Of a stretch of 44,945 bases of DNA, positions 1 through 9,028 are shown in pieces; the first letter of the stretch is position 1; every line of letters starts with the position of its first letter. Location of the stretch: contig CAUJHZ010000071.1 in the NCBI GenBank assembly GCA_963205185.1, positions 1 through 44,945 on the forward strand, given 5' to 3'. The notes below the pieces were generated by a model. The model did no database searches. It saw nothing but the letters and a program-made list of their open reading frames with translations, and was not told the origin of the DNA. Source of the DNA: Planctomycetota bacterium (lineage in GTDB: Bacteria; Planctomycetota; Phycisphaerae; Phycisphaerales; UBA5793). Position numbers and translations under genes: made by a program.

Positions 1-197
1 TCCGCCCCTCCTGCCCCGGCGGCACACTGCTCATCCGCGATCCACACGCCCTGCCGATGGTCCGCGCCGACGAGAACGGCGTCGCGACGTTCACAATGTT
101 CATCCCGCCCTATGCGCGCGGCCGCACCATCCGCATGCAGGCCATCGCCCCCTTCGAATGCGAGATCAGCCACACGGTCACCTGGACGTTCGAATAG
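1..197 (+). CDS. C-terminal end of a secreted protein (5' partial)
   Basis: An open frame entering from the left edge, read from base 3, ends at a TAG at 195-197. About 64 residues are visible, including a V-R-A-D-E-N-G-V-A-T-F segment and a final C-E-I-S-H-T-V-T-W-T-F-E. This piece aligns well with the last 65 or so residues of the HAF-repeat protein at 43538-44899 and, more weakly, with the C-terminus of the SGNH hydrolase at 5498-6496. I read it as the same small beta-rich C-terminal domain on a third exported protein. The catalytic or repeat part lies outside the window, so its function is unknown. High codon bias toward G/C in third positions supports real coding. Confidence 0.7.
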   Translation, partial: RPSCPGGTLLIRDPHALPMVRADENGVATFTMFIPPYARGRTIRMQAIAPFECEISHTVTWTFE

Positions 198-221
198 CCC
201 CACCAGCGAGCCGCGCGCAGC

Positions 222-956
222 CTACGACTGCCAGACGAACGTCTCGAGGAACTCGCGCAGGTGGCGGGCCGTGGGGAACGCGCGGGCGATGAGGTCGTTG
301 CGCAGGCCACGACAGATCGCCTTGATCTCCGGCGGCTGTTTGGCGTAATGCCGTCGTCCGCCGACGGCGTCGTAGAGCAGGCGCACGAGGTTCTGCACGT
401 CTTCCTTGAAGTGCGTGGGCGTGGGCTTGCCCCAGTGGAAGAAGTCCACGATCTTGACTTCGAAGAAGATCCCCTGCTGGCGGACCATCACGTTGCCATC
501 ATGCAGGTCGCCATGGTACTCGCGCAGATTGTGCACTTCTTCGAGGCCGCGCGCCAGAGCGTAGATGAGATGCAGCGCTTCAAAGGGCGGCAGGCGCTTG
601 CGCGGCTGCCGGGCGACGAAATCGCACAGCAGTTCGCCGTCGACGTATTCCGAGATCAGGCACGTGATCGCCAGGTCGCGATAGCGGAACACTTCGGAGT
701 GGTGGTACTGGATGACGATGCTGCACTTGCTGAGGCGTTCGAGTTTCTTGGCGTAGAACGTGACGGCCCGGTCGTTGACGTTGCGCTGGGGAAAGAAGAG
801 TTTGGCGGCGCGATGGATGCCGGTGCGCCGCTCCACGACCTTGTACACCTCGCCTTCCCAGCCGCCGCCGAGGCGCGACTCGACGACGTACTTGGCGCCG
901 ATGACGCGGCCGGGCCGGAGGTTGAAGGCCTTGATCTGCGGAGGCTTGCCACGCAT
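222..956 (-). CDS. Short eukaryote-type protein kinase-like protein
   Basis: The 244-residue product is a compact kinase fold. A glycine-rich loop GGGWEGEVY lies at residues 30-38, the ATP-binding lysine is probably K52, E73 may be the helix-C glutamate, and the catalytic loop HGDLHDGNV is at 148-156 with D150 and N155. The metal-binding motif is DFF at 171-173 rather than DFG. The HGDLHxGN form resembles lipopolysaccharide/aminoglycoside-type kinases as much as Hanks kinases, so the substrate may not be a protein. No membrane segment or sensor domain is present. It starts 50 bp after a PP2C phosphatase on the same strand, suggesting a kinase-phosphatase pair. No Shine-Dalgarno is seen; TATGAT ends 8 nt before ATG. 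Confidence 0.8.
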   Translation of the reverse strand: MRGKPPQIKAFNLRPGRVIGAKYVVESRLGGGWEGEVYKVVERRTGIHRAAKLFFPQRNVNDRAVTFYAKKLERLSKCSIVIQYHHSEVFRYRDLAITCLISEYVDGELLCDFVARQPRKRLPPFEALHLIYALARGLEEVHNLREYHGDLHDGNVMVRQQGIFFEVKIVDFFHWGKPTPTHFKEDVQNLVRLLYDAVGGRRHYAKQPPEIKAICRGLRNDLIARAFPTARHLREFLETFVWQS

Positions 957-970
957 GAGCGGGGATCATA
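957..970 (-). promoter_or_regulatory. Candidate leaderless start: -10 hexamer 8 nt before ATG
   Basis: On the minus strand TATGAT (965-970) matches five of six bases of the sigma-70 -10 consensus and is followed by 8 nt and the kinase ATG. No ribosome binding site fits between. Transcription would begin at or next to the ATG. The same geometry recurs at nadK, comF and the RluA-type gene. No convincing -35 is visible. Confidence 0.4.
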
Positions 971-1006
971 TCACCGCGCCCGAGGCGGCCGAAGCCCGTC
1001 TCTGCC

Positions 1007-1822
1007 CTAGCCCCGCTGCCGGAACGCCGCGAGGCTGAGATCATCGGGCTTGCTGGGCAGGTCGGGTCCGGGCTCGAGCATCCGACCCAGGGCCATCTCG
1101 ACCAGCGCGTTGACGGCCTTGTCGAGGCGGCCGCGGCGGATCTTCTCGACAATCTCCGACAGGTAAAGGTTGTCAAAGAGCCCGTCGGTGGCGAGCAGCA
1201 CGGTGTCGTTGGGCTGCAGCCGGATCGCCGGGCCGATCTCGATGCGCATGTCGGTCAGGCCGATGGCGTTGGAGATGATGTGCCGGTCCTTGTGGTGCAC
1301 GGCTTCATCCGGGCAGAGCATGCCGGCTTCAACGGCGTAGGCCACCATGGAGTGGCTGATGCTCTGAAAGTGGATCTTGCCGCGCTGGCCGATGACCAGT
1401 ATCTCCGAGTCGCCGATGTGGTACGGCCGCACGAGGTTACCCTCGATCTCCACCAGCGCCAGCGTCGTCGCGGCGCCGATTCCCAGTTCGAGGACCGCGG
1501 CCTGGGCGGCTTCGATGCCGTTGAGGATGGCCGTGCGCAGGGCGGATTCGTCCTCACCCACCGCCGCCACTGACCGGGCGAGAACTTCGAGCGTGAGTTC
1601 GGCGGCATCGGCGCCGCCGGTCCGCCCGCCCACGCCGTCGGCAACGGCGAGGACTGACCGATGCTCATCAACCGGCAGGATCGCGAGCGCATCTTCGTTG
1701 TCGGTGAGCTTGCCGGGGCTTCGGACGCTGGCGTATTGCACCTGGCCGTGCGCGAGCGACGTGCCGGCGGTCTCGGGCGTGTTGGTCCGGCTCAGGACCA
1801 GATGCGGGGCGTTGGGGTTCAT
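1007..1822 (-). CDS. PP2C-family (PPM) serine/threonine phosphatase
   Basis: The 271-residue product has the metal-binding signature of PPM phosphatases in order: DNED at 41-44, ADGVGG at 61-66, GDSE at 137-140 and ATDGLFDN at 211-218, with a C-terminal DD at 260-261 where the last metal aspartate is expected. It lacks extra sensor or membrane domains, so it is probably cytosolic and removes phosphate from Ser/Thr. The frame stays open upstream to 2227, but that part is low-complexity and unlike the family, so I start at the ATG at 1822 (MNPNAPHL). The kinase-like gene at 222-956 follows directly and is the obvious candidate partner. Confidence 0.88.
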   Translation of the reverse strand: MNPNAPHLVLSRTNTPETAGTSLAHGQVQYASVRSPGKLTDNEDALAILPVDEHRSVLAVADGVGGRTGGADAAELTLEVLARSVAAVGEDESALRTAILNGIEAAQAAVLELGIGAATTLALVEIEGNLVRPYHIGDSEILVIGQRGKIHFQSISHSMVAYAVEAGMLCPDEAVHHKDRHIISNAIGLTDMRIEIGPAIRLQPNDTVLLATDGLFDNLYLSEIVEKIRRGRLDKAVNALVEMALGRMLEPGPDLPSKPDDLSLAAFRQRG

Positions 1823-2272
1823 GGCGATCACGTGGGTGCGGTTCCTGCCTTCGGAATATCGGGCCAAAGGGGAATCCGACTGAATCGGCGAGCGCGACGG
1901 GGCGGGAGTGCAGCCTCCGCATGCTGTGGAGACGTCATAATCGGCCTCGCAGAACGCGGGAATGCAGGTTCCACTTGCCGAACCGGCGATCCAATTGGAT
2001 TCTTGGAGGGTCAAGGGTGGCTGGCCCAATGGTCCCTGGTTTTGGCCCTGACCGGTTCGCCTCCCCGGCCGGGGCCTTCTTAACAGTCGTTTCGCTCCAG
2101 CCCACCCAGTCAGCCGTATCACGAAGGGTCGGGGGCGGAAGATGTCGGGACCGCAGCACCCCCACGCGCCCCGGTCCCCAACACCCGACCGACCCTTTCT
2201 TTCGCCACAGGAACCGGCGGATCGCATGGATGCGATTCGCCGGTTGTTCTTTGCTGCCGCCGGGGCGGCGTT
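1823..2272. other. 450-bp divergent intergenic region
   Basis: This stretch separates the PP2C gene (minus) from the CPBP protease gene (plus) and should hold both promoters. No gene is recognisable. It contains a perfect 12-bp palindrome, ATCCAATTGGAT, at 1989-2000. Next to it is an imperfect inverted repeat, GGTCAAGGG near 2009-2017 against CCCTGACC at 2046-2053, enclosing about 28 nt. These could be an operator and an RNA hairpin, but nothing more can be said from sequence alone. Confidence 0.35.
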
Positions 2273-3160
2273 TTGAGTTCGCCCGCACTACCGTGTCCCG
2301 TGGCTCGCTCATCCGCAACCCAAAACCGCGCGCTGGCGCTGGTCGAAGTACTCGCGGTCTTCGCGCTCGTGCACCTCGCCTTTCGCTCGTTCATGAAGTT
2401 CACCGAACTCGGCCGGGCTGAATGGGCGGCGGGGCTCAACTACTCGCCGGGGCTGGCGATGCTGCTGGCGACGGCGCTGTTGCTGCTCCTGCATCGCCGC
2501 CGGCTCGCGGCATGGGGTCTGACGCTGCGGCCCTGGCGCCTCAACCTCTCCGCCGGTGTGCTCGCGTTCGTCCTGCTTGCTGGGGCCGGCGCTGCGCTCA
2601 TGGCCTGCGGATTTGCCCTGCGCCCGACCGATCTCACGGCAACCAGCGCCGCGCTCGTCGCCGCGGTAAACCTCGCGGTCGTTGCTGTCGTGCTGTGGCA
2701 ACTCCAGCGGCGTGGTCAAGGCGTCTCTCGGACTCCGGCCGTAATCAGCGGCGTGATCGCCCTGGCCGTGTTGGCAGCGCCGCTCGGGCTTGCGGCGTGG
2801 CGCCATGAATCGATCGCCGCAGTCTCGCTGCACATGGGCTGGCGCCTCATCGGCGCGGCCGTCGGCGAGGAAGTCTTCTTTCGCGGCTACGTTCAATCGC
2901 GGCTCAACGAAGCGTTCGGCCGGCCGTGGCAGGCGCTGGGCACGCGCTTTGGAGTCGGTGTCCTCATCGCCTCGCTGCTGTTTGGCCTGATCCACGCGCT
3001 GAACCCGGTCGATTACTTCGCCGGCTCTTTTCAGTTCGCCTGGTGGCACGGGCTGACCACCGCGCTCGCCCCTTTCGGCTGGCTGCGCGAGCGGACGGGC
3101 GGCATCGCCGCGGCGGTGATCCTCCACGCGCTGCTCGACGTTGCGGCGCTGTTGGTCTGA
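2273..3160 (+). CDS. CPBP-family intramembrane metalloprotease
   Basis: A 295-residue, multi-pass membrane protein with about six to eight hydrophobic segments. It has the Abi/CPBP motifs: EE at 199-200 followed by FFRG (R204), a histidine in FGLIHAL (H241) and another in VILHALLD (H285). These residues coordinate the metal in CAAX-type and related proteases. Substrates in bacteria are mostly unknown; roles in membrane-protein processing or bacteriocin immunity are proposed for relatives. The frame begins at TTG (2273), which is uncertain; the first hydrophobic segment begins around residue 20, so the true start lies close by. The gene runs into the oppositely oriented radical SAM gene with a 3-bp gap. 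Confidence 0.85.
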   Translation: MSSPALPCPVARSSATQNRALALVEVLAVFALVHLAFRSFMKFTELGRAEWAAGLNYSPGLAMLLATALLLLLHRRRLAAWGLTLRPWRLNLSAGVLAFVLLAGAGAALMACGFALRPTDLTATSAALVAAVNLAVVAVVLWQLQRRGQGVSRTPAVISGVIALAVLAAPLGLAAWRHESIAAVSLHMGWRLIGAAVGEEVFFRGYVQSRLNEAFGRPWQALGTRFGVGVLIASLLFGLIHALNPVDYFAGSFQFAWWHGLTTALAPFGWLRERTGGIAAAVILHALLDVAALLV

Positions 3161-3163
3161 ACA

Positions 3164-4636
3164 CTACAACGACGCGGCCACTTTCCGGAAGTGATAGCCA
3201 ATGATCGCCAGCCCCATCGCCTCGGCAAATGCCTTGCGATGAAAGAGCGCGACGCGCGCCAGGAACAGCCAGAACTGCCGCCGCCCGCGCGCGACGATGC
3301 CCATCGTCCACATCGAGCGAACGAACGCCATGACTTCGCAGAAGCGCACATGGACCGGCGGGCCCGAAGGCCGGTAGTCCTGCAAGAACGTCGCAATGCG
3401 CCGGTAGTAGGTGCGCGGCGCGTAGAGGTCCTTCACGAGACGCCGGTAGCCCTGAACGAGCACCTGCCGGTCGAGCGCCGGAATGAAGTTCAGCGACGCA
3501 TCCAGATTGTTCCCCGTGCTGTGCCCGATGATGCGCTTCTCGTGCGTGAGCCGCGTGAACAGGCGCGTCCCGGGCAGGGCGGTGAGCAGGCCGACCATCG
3601 CGGTCACAACGCCGGCCTCCTGGATGAAGCGGTGCTGCAGCTCGAAGATGTGCGGCCGGTCGCTGTCGAAGCCGACGATGAAACCTCCCATCACCTCCAT
3701 TCCGGCCTGGTGGATGGTGCGCACGGCGCCGACGAGGTCGCGCCGCCGATTCTGAATCTTGGAACACTCAGCCAGACTCTCGTCGGAGGGGCTTTCGATC
3801 CCGACGAAGACGCGCTTGAATCCGGCGCGCACCATGAGGTCGAGCAGTTCGGGGTGGTCAACGAGGTTGAGGGATGCTTCGGTGGTGAAGTGGATGCGCA
3901 CGCGCCGCCTCTGCTGCCAGTCGATGAGCGCCGCGAGAAACTCCTTGGCGCGGGCGCGGTTGCCGATGAAGTTGTCATCGACGATGAACACCGGGCCCTT
4001 CCAGCCGGCGGCGAGCAGTGATTCGAGTTCGGCGATCATCTGCGGCGGAGACTTGACGCGCGACAGCCGGCCGTACATGGCGGTGATGTCGCAGAACTCG
4101 CAGTCGAACGGGCAGCCGCGCGAAAACTGCACCGGCATCGTCGCATACTGGTTGATCTGCAGCAGGTCCCAGCGCGGCAGCGGCGTGGCGGCCAGATCCG
4201 GACGCGCCTCGCTCTGGTAAAACCGCCTCAGCGAGCCGCTCTGCAGGTCGGCGATGACTTGCTCCATGACGGACTCAGCCTCGCCGAGCACAAACGCATC
4301 GACCTCATCAAACCGCTCGAACCCGGTGGTGAACAGCGGCCCGCCCGCGACGATGGTCTTGCCGGCCGCGCGGCAGCGGGCGATGACCTGCTCGGCCGAC
4401 GCGGCGTGGACGATCATCCCGGAGATGAAGATGCAGTCCGCTCGCGCGATCTGCTCGTCGGTCGCGTCGGCGAGATTGAGATCGACGAGTTCGAGCGGCC
4501 AGTCGGGCGGCAACATCGCGGCGACGGTGATCAGCCCCAGGGGAGGGAATGCCGCTTTGCGCCGAATCAGCGGCAGAACGTGGCTGAAACTCCAGAAAGT
4601 GTGCGGCGTGGCGGGAGAGATGAGCAGGATGCGCAT
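3164..4636 (-). CDS. B12-binding-domain radical SAM protein
   Basis: The 490-residue product has an N-terminal cobalamin-binding Rossmann domain (about residues 1-150), a radical SAM core with CPFDCEFC (cysteines 175, 179, 182) and a C-terminal helical part of about 130 residues like the DUF4070 region of this class. Relatives include class B methylases such as the hopanoid C-2 methylase HpnP, but I cannot assign a substrate. A histidine replacing base-off ligation is not evident, as is common in this group. The longer frame starts at 4657; I choose ATG 4636 because GGAG lies 6 nt before it and MRILLISP is the canonical beginning. No lipid or hopanoid genes are adjacent. Confidence 0.88.
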   Translation of the reverse strand: MRILLISPATPHTFWSFSHVLPLIRRKAAFPPLGLITVAAMLPPDWPLELVDLNLADATDEQIARADCIFISGMIVHAASAEQVIARCRAAGKTIVAGGPLFTTGFERFDEVDAFVLGEAESVMEQVIADLQSGSLRRFYQSEARPDLAATPLPRWDLLQINQYATMPVQFSRGCPFDCEFCDITAMYGRLSRVKSPPQMIAELESLLAAGWKGPVFIVDDNFIGNRARAKEFLAALIDWQQRRRVRIHFTTEASLNLVDHPELLDLMVRAGFKRVFVGIESPSDESLAECSKIQNRRRDLVGAVRTIHQAGMEVMGGFIVGFDSDRPHIFELQHRFIQEAGVVTAMVGLLTALPGTRLFTRLTHEKRIIGHSTGNNLDASLNFIPALDRQVLVQGYRRLVKDLYAPRTYYRRIATFLQDYRPSGPPVHVRFCEVMAFVRSMWTMGIVARGRRQFWLFLARVALFHRKAFAEAMGLAIIGYHFRKVAASL

Positions 4637-4723
4637 GAGCGGCTCCGGAGAGGGCACATCTATTATTAGGATGTTTACATCCAGTTATCCACGGGACTCG
4701 TCCTGGTCTGCCGGCCGCGGGCC

Positions 4724-5311
4724 TCAGCGGCCGCGCGACGCTGCGACATTCAGGTATCGATGGCAGCCGATCACATGATCGTTGACCATCCCCATCGCCT
4801 GCATGTAGGCATAGCAGATCGTCGAGCCGACGAAACGGAACCCACGCTTCTTGAGAGCCTTGCTCATGGCGTCGGACTGCGGCGTCGACGGGGGGATGTC
4901 CTTGAGGGTTCGGCGGCGATTGACAATCGGCGCGCCATCAACGAACTGCCAGATGTACGCATCGAATGAGCCGTGCTCGCGCTGCACCTCGAGAAAGCAG
5001 CGTGCGTTGCTGATCGATGATTCGACTTTGAGCCGGTTGCGCACGATGCCGGCGTCCTTGAGCAGGCGGGCGACATCGCGCTTGCCGAAGCGCGCGACCG
5101 CGGCCGCATCGAACTCGGCAAAGGCGCGGCGATAGGCCTCGCGCTTCTTGAGGATCGTCTCCCAGCTCAACCCCGCCTGCGCGCCTTCGAGAATGAGGAA
5201 CTCGAAGAGCACGCGATCGTCATGCTCGGGCCGACCCCACTGCTCATCGTGGTAGGCGATTGAGAGATCGGTCTTCGCCCAGCCGCAGCGTTTCAATTCA
5301 TCCGCGCACAT
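4724..5311 (-). CDS. tag: 3-methyladenine DNA glycosylase I
   Basis: A 195-residue match to Tag over its whole length. RCGWAKTD and AYHDEQWG lie near the N-terminus, then EGAQAGLSW with catalytic-site E42 and W50. Zinc ligands are expected at C9, H21, H179 and C183 (DHVIGCHRY). The enzyme excises 3-methyladenine from alkylated DNA in base-excision repair. The start is fixed by a perfect AGGAGG 5 nt before ATG 5311; an in-frame upstream ATG at 5356 lacks this. It is divergent from the SGNH hydrolase. Other alkylation-related genes (AlkD-like, several DinB-fold) lie further right but not in one operon. Confidence 0.95.
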   Translation of the reverse strand: MCADELKRCGWAKTDLSIAYHDEQWGRPEHDDRVLFEFLILEGAQAGLSWETILKKREAYRRAFAEFDAAAVARFGKRDVARLLKDAGIVRNRLKVESSISNARCFLEVQREHGSFDAYIWQFVDGAPIVNRRRTLKDIPPSTPQSDAMSKALKKRGFRFVGSTICYAYMQAMGMVNDHVIGCHRYLNVAASRGR

Positions 5312-5497
5312 TGCCGCCTCCTGCCAATGCCGGTCAAGCGTAGGGCGCGGCTGCATTGGGATTCAGCCCCAATCATGGCGGCGTATAACGAGGCTGCGGA
5401 ATACCCGCAACCATCGCAATGGTTGTCCCGTATGGCTGACCGGCGCGGTCGTCGCCGGCGCCTGATTCGCTTTTTTGCCGCCGCAAGGGGAGAAGCC

Positions 5498-6496
5498 GTG
5501 ACTTTTCGAATTCCGCAGACGCTGCACACGCTCACACTCATTGTCACCGCACTCGCACTGGCCTCTGCCGCCACGGCCCAGGTCAAGCGCCTCATGCCGC
5601 TGGGCGATTCGATCACCAACGGCTCGGAGGGCGGTTATCGCACCGTGCTCTTCAACCGGCTCAATGAAGGCGGGGAGACGATCGATTTTGTCGGGTCGCT
5701 TCGCCTGGCCAACGATCGGCCGCTGCTGGCCGACTCGGACCACGAGGGCCACGGCGGATGGCGCACCTACAACATCCACAACAACATCGTGGACTGGATG
5801 ACGCGCTACCAGCCGGATGAGATCCTGCTGCACATCGGCACCAACGACATCTCCACCGGCGCCGATGCCCGCACGGCGGCCGGGCGACTCAGCCGCCTGC
5901 TCGACACGATCTTCCAGACCGACCCGCAGGTGCGCGTCTACGTCGCGAGCATCATCCTGCGCACCGATGATCAGGCCAAGGCGGAGATCACCGAGGACTA
6001 CGCCGCCCTCACGCCGTATGTCGTCTTCAATCAGCAGCGACACGGATTCGACGCGCGCTTCGTGCCCATGCACCGCTTCATCGGCCCGGATGACCTTGAA
6101 GACGGCTTGCATCCCAACGCGCGCGGCTACGACAAGATGGGACTCGTCTGGTGGGTGTATCGGCAGAAGACGCCGGAGGCGGCGCTGCTGGGCATGACGA
6201 CACCCCATGCAAACCACCCCGCCGAGTTGACGGCCCAAGGCATGGAGCCCGGCGCCCAGGTGAACTTCTACGCGACCACAGCCGATCTCGGCGCGACGGA
6301 GATTCCCGACCTGGGCATCACGCTGGACATGAACGAGCCGCTGCTGCTGGGCAGCGCGACGGCAGACAGCGAAGGCGTCGCCACGCTGCTCGTGCCGAAC
6401 ATCGACGAGTCGCTGCGATCGAGAGTCATTCGAGTGCAGGCCGCGGCCCAGGGCCGCAAGTCCCAGGCGCTGATCAAGATCGTGCGCCCGGGGTGA
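5498..6496 (+). CDS. Secreted SGNH/GDSL hydrolase with extra C-terminal domain
   Basis: The 332-residue product begins with a signal peptide (hydrophobic residues 12-25, likely cleavage after ATAQ). The SGNH motifs are GDSIT (S38), GTND (N116) and DGLHPN (D202, H205), giving a full catalytic triad. Such enzymes are esterases, often acting on acetylated polysaccharides; the substrate is not indicated. From about residue 238 a domain of roughly 95 residues follows that resembles the ends of the proteins at 1-197 and 43538-44899. The start is GTG 5498 with AAGGGGAG just upstream; the open frame to 5327 is upstream noise. Export outside the cytoplasm is expected. Confidence 0.88.
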   Translation: MTFRIPQTLHTLTLIVTALALASAATAQVKRLMPLGDSITNGSEGGYRTVLFNRLNEGGETIDFVGSLRLANDRPLLADSDHEGHGGWRTYNIHNNIVDWMTRYQPDEILLHIGTNDISTGADARTAAGRLSRLLDTIFQTDPQVRVYVASIILRTDDQAKAEITEDYAALTPYVVFNQQRHGFDARFVPMHRFIGPDDLEDGLHPNARGYDKMGLVWWVYRQKTPEAALLGMTTPHANHPAELTAQGMEPGAQVNFYATTADLGATEIPDLGITLDMNEPLLLGSATADSEGVATLLVPNIDESLRSRVIRVQAAAQGRKSQALIKIVRPG

Positions 6497-6518
6497 GCGC
6501 AGTTACGGATACACCGAG

Positions 6519-6578
6519 TCCGCGAATGGCAGCGGCGGGACGAACAGTTTGTCCCGCCGCCTTGAGTTCATTCGCGGA
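6519..6578. terminator. Nested inverted repeat, likely bidirectional terminator
   Basis: Between the convergent SGNH and SEC-C genes lies a strong hairpin: a 13-bp stem (6532-6544 with 6548-6560, one G-T pair) around a 3-nt CAG loop. It is enclosed by a second, perfect 10-bp inverted repeat, TCCGCGAATG at 6519-6528 and its complement at 6569-6578. There is no long T tract on either strand. Position between two gene ends fits termination for both; the outer arms also allow a cruciform. Confidence 0.6.
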
Positions 6579-6601
6579 AGTAGTCGTTGCGATTGGCGCC
6601 G

Positions 6602-6778
6602 TCAAAAGTGGCCGGATCGCGGACAACACGTCTTGAACCGCAGCCCGCTGCCACACGGGCACGGGTCGTTGCGGCCGAGCTTCTCAAGAAACTCCTTTTC
6701 GCCCAACGGCGTGGAGACGGAGCGGCGGCCGCGCTTGACGTTCGTCTCGCTCGGATAGCCGCGCCGGCGCTTGCTCAT
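6602..6778 (-). CDS. Small SEC-C motif protein
   Basis: The 58-residue product ends with [18 protein letters not shown] followed by H57, the zinc-binding SEC-C motif also found at the tail of SecA (C40, C42, C51/C52, H57). The N-terminal 30 residues are basic. Such stand-alone peptides are common but without an agreed role; binding of a ribosomal or SecB-like partner is known only for the SecA tail. I start at ATG 6778 (MSKRRRG), the most typical beginning; the frame is open to 6841. The 220 bp between this start and thiC hold nothing else I recognise. Confidence 0.75.
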   Translation of the reverse strand: MSKRRRGYPSETNVKRGRRSVSTPLGEKEFLEKLGRNDPCPCGSGLRFKTCCPRSGHF

Positions 6779-6998
6779 GGGCTCGAGATCGGGCCGCTCC
6801 TGCTGCTCGAAAGCACTGGAAAGCAGTGTTCGTCGGCGCAATCCTGGCGCGGATCATGGTTCGGTTGTGGTTGCATTGTGCACCTCATTTGGGATTGACC
6901 TGATTTGCCCGTCAAGTCATGGAGGTGTCGGAATGATGACTTCGAGACCGCAGCGGTCAAGGGCACAGGACGCGCTCGCCGGCGGACCCGGGTGGTTC

Positions 6999-8984
6999 TC
7001 AGATCACCGAATCGTGCTTTGAGATATTGTGCGCCTCGCTCGTGTTGATCTGAACCAGCCGCTCGCGCTGGATCTGTTTCGCTGTCTCGGGATCGACGTA
7101 GTCGGAGTGGCAGGAGAGCTTGGCGAGAGCGAGGTCGGCTTCATGCTGGTCAACTGAAGAGCCCCCGCCTCGGTCCTCCCGCGCGGTCTCCTTTCGGGCG
7201 CGAATCGTCGAACCGTTGCTCGCCACAGCCTTCCTGGTCTTCGCCGCCAGCGCGTGAATCTCATCGGGGCTCAGGACGCCGCGCTGCCTGAGGATCTCCT
7301 GCTGCTCGGCGCTCAGAGCCTCGCTGATCTTCGGTTTGTCCCACGCGTAGTCCGCGTCCTTGCCCGAGGCGAACTCCTGGATCTCCTTGCTGATGCGCAC
7401 CGAGCACCAGTCGTGGCCGCACATGGCGCAGAAGTCGGTATCGACGTCAAGGTCCTCGTCGTGCAGGGCGCGGGCAAATTCAGGATCGAAACTCAACTCG
7501 AAATGCTTCTCCCAGTTGAGCGCTGCTCGCGCTTTGGTCAGTTCGTCATCGCGGTCGCGGCTGCCGGGGATACCCAGCGCGACATCAGCAGCATGCGCGG
7601 CAATCTTGTAGGCGATGCAGCCCTGCTTCACATCATCTTTCTTGGGCAGGCCAAGATGCTCCTTGGGCGTGACGTAGCACAGCATCGAGGCGCCATGGTA
7701 GCCCGCCGCCGTCGCGCCGATGCAACTGGTGATGTGGTCGTAGCCCGGGAAGATGTCCGTCACCAGCGGTCCGAGCACGTAGAACGGCGCGCCGTGGCAG
7801 AGCGTGCGCTGCAGTTTCATGTTGTATTCGATCTGATCGAAAGGCACGTGGCCAGGGCCCTCGATCATGACCTGCACGCCCCTGCGCCAGGCGCGCTCGG
7901 TGAGTACGCCGAGCGTTTCGAGTTCGGCCAATTGAGCGCGGTCGGTGGCGTCGGCCAGTCCGCCGGGCCGCAGGCCGTCGCCGATCGAGTACGACACGTC
8001 GTAGCGGCGCATGAGATCGCAGATGTCATCCCACATGTCGTACATGATGTTCTGGCGGTTGTGTGTGAGCATCCACTTAGCCAGAAGTGAACCGCCGCGC
8101 GAGACGATGCCGATGAGCCGCTGCCTGATGAACGGCAGGTGCTCGCGCAGCACGCCGGCGTGAATCGTGAAGTAATCGACGCCCTGCTGGGCCTGGAACT
8201 CGAGCGTGTCGAGGATGGTCCGCTCATCGAGGTCTTCGAGCCGCCGGCCGATGATCATCGAGTAGATCGGCACGGTGCCGATGGGCACGGTGGAATTGCG
8301 GATGATCGCATCGCGGCATTCGTCGAGGTTGCCGCCGGTGGAGAGATCCATGACGGTGTCGGCGCCCCACTTCACCGCCCACTCGAGTTTTTCGATCTCC
8401 TCCTCAGTTCCGGATGAGACGGGCGACGCGCCCATGTTGGCGTTGATCTTGGTCCTGCTCGCGCGCCCGATGGCCATGGGGTCAAGCTGATAGCCGAGAT
8501 GAACCTTGTTGGCGGGGATGATCATGCGCCCGGCCGCCACTTCATCGCGCACCTGCTCGGGGCTCAGGTGCGTTTCGCGCTGGGCCACGCGCTTCATCTC
8601 CGGCGTGATGACGCCGAGGCGAGCATACTCAAGTTGCGTAATCGGCTGAAACTCGGTCGGATATTCGACGCTGCGCTTTTCGCCGCGCGCTTCGGTGAAC
8701 GTGGCGCGAGTGAAGCCTGGGCGATCGGAGTGAGGAGTCCCGCCCGCGTCGTCCTCAATCCACGCGCGCCAGTTGCCGGGCAGAAAGTCCCATGCCGTCT
8801 TGTCCGAGGGCGCCGGCATACCCGGCGTATCGGGCGAAGCGAACGCGAGCGGGCCGCCGACGTCCGCCGAGCGAGCAAAGGAACCGGGCGACGTGCCCTG
8901 CCTCTGGGTTGACGGGTTGGCTGCGCCGTCGGGCGGCAGATCAAAGAGGCCGGTGTGTCCATTGCGGCTGGGTGTGCTGGTCAT
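6999..8984 (-). CDS. thiC: Phosphomethylpyrimidine synthase ThiC
   Basis: ThiC converts aminoimidazole ribotide to the HMP-phosphate pyrimidine of thiamine using a radical SAM-type 4Fe-4S cluster. The 661-residue product has the family core ([31 protein letters not shown]) and the C-terminal cluster motif C519-x2-C522-x4-C527. About 134 residues follow the last cysteine, which is long for the family as I know it; the last 50 include a HxxD-rich [15 protein letters not shown] stretch. The N-terminal 60 residues are a Pro/Ser-rich leader. Start ATG 8984 is preceded by GGAG at 6 nt. It lies 44 bp after a DinB gene, so there is no space for a private TPP riboswitch; thiamine control would need to act further upstream. 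Confidence 0.95.
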   Translation of the reverse strand: MTSTPSRNGHTGLFDLPPDGAANPSTQRQGTSPGSFARSADVGGPLAFASPDTPGMPAPSDKTAWDFLPGNWRAWIEDDAGGTPHSDRPGFTRATFTEARGEKRSVEYPTEFQPITQLEYARLGVITPEMKRVAQRETHLSPEQVRDEVAAGRMIIPANKVHLGYQLDPMAIGRASRTKINANMGASPVSSGTEEEIEKLEWAVKWGADTVMDLSTGGNLDECRDAIIRNSTVPIGTVPIYSMIIGRRLEDLDERTILDTLEFQAQQGVDYFTIHAGVLREHLPFIRQRLIGIVSRGGSLLAKWMLTHNRQNIMYDMWDDICDLMRRYDVSYSIGDGLRPGGLADATDRAQLAELETLGVLTERAWRRGVQVMIEGPGHVPFDQIEYNMKLQRTLCHGAPFYVLGPLVTDIFPGYDHITSCIGATAAGYHGASMLCYVTPKEHLGLPKKDDVKQGCIAYKIAAHAADVALGIPGSRDRDDELTKARAALNWEKHFELSFDPEFARALHDEDLDVDTDFCAMCGHDWCSVRISKEIQEFASGKDADYAWDKPKISEALSAEQQEILRQRGVLSPDEIHALAAKTRKAVASNGSTIRARKETAREDRGGGSSVDQHEADLALAKLSCHSDYVDPETAKQIQRERLVQINTSEAHNISKHDSVI

Positions 8985-9028
8985 TCTTTTCTCCATCAAT
9001 GGCGGCGCTGGCCATGGTGCGGCGCCGT

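Noticed and set aside
2063-2074. CCCCGGCCGGGG as a terminator
   Set aside because: It allows only a 4-bp stem with a 4-nt loop and lies in a divergent, not convergent, region.
1823-2227. N-terminal extension of the PP2C phosphatase
   Set aside because: The frame is open but the residues are Arg/Gly/Pro-rich and unlike any PP2C; the ATG at 1822 starts a standard domain.
8985-9028. TPP riboswitch before thiC
   Set aside because: Only 44 bp separate thiC from the upstream DinB gene, and no THI-box core is visible here or in the preceding gap.
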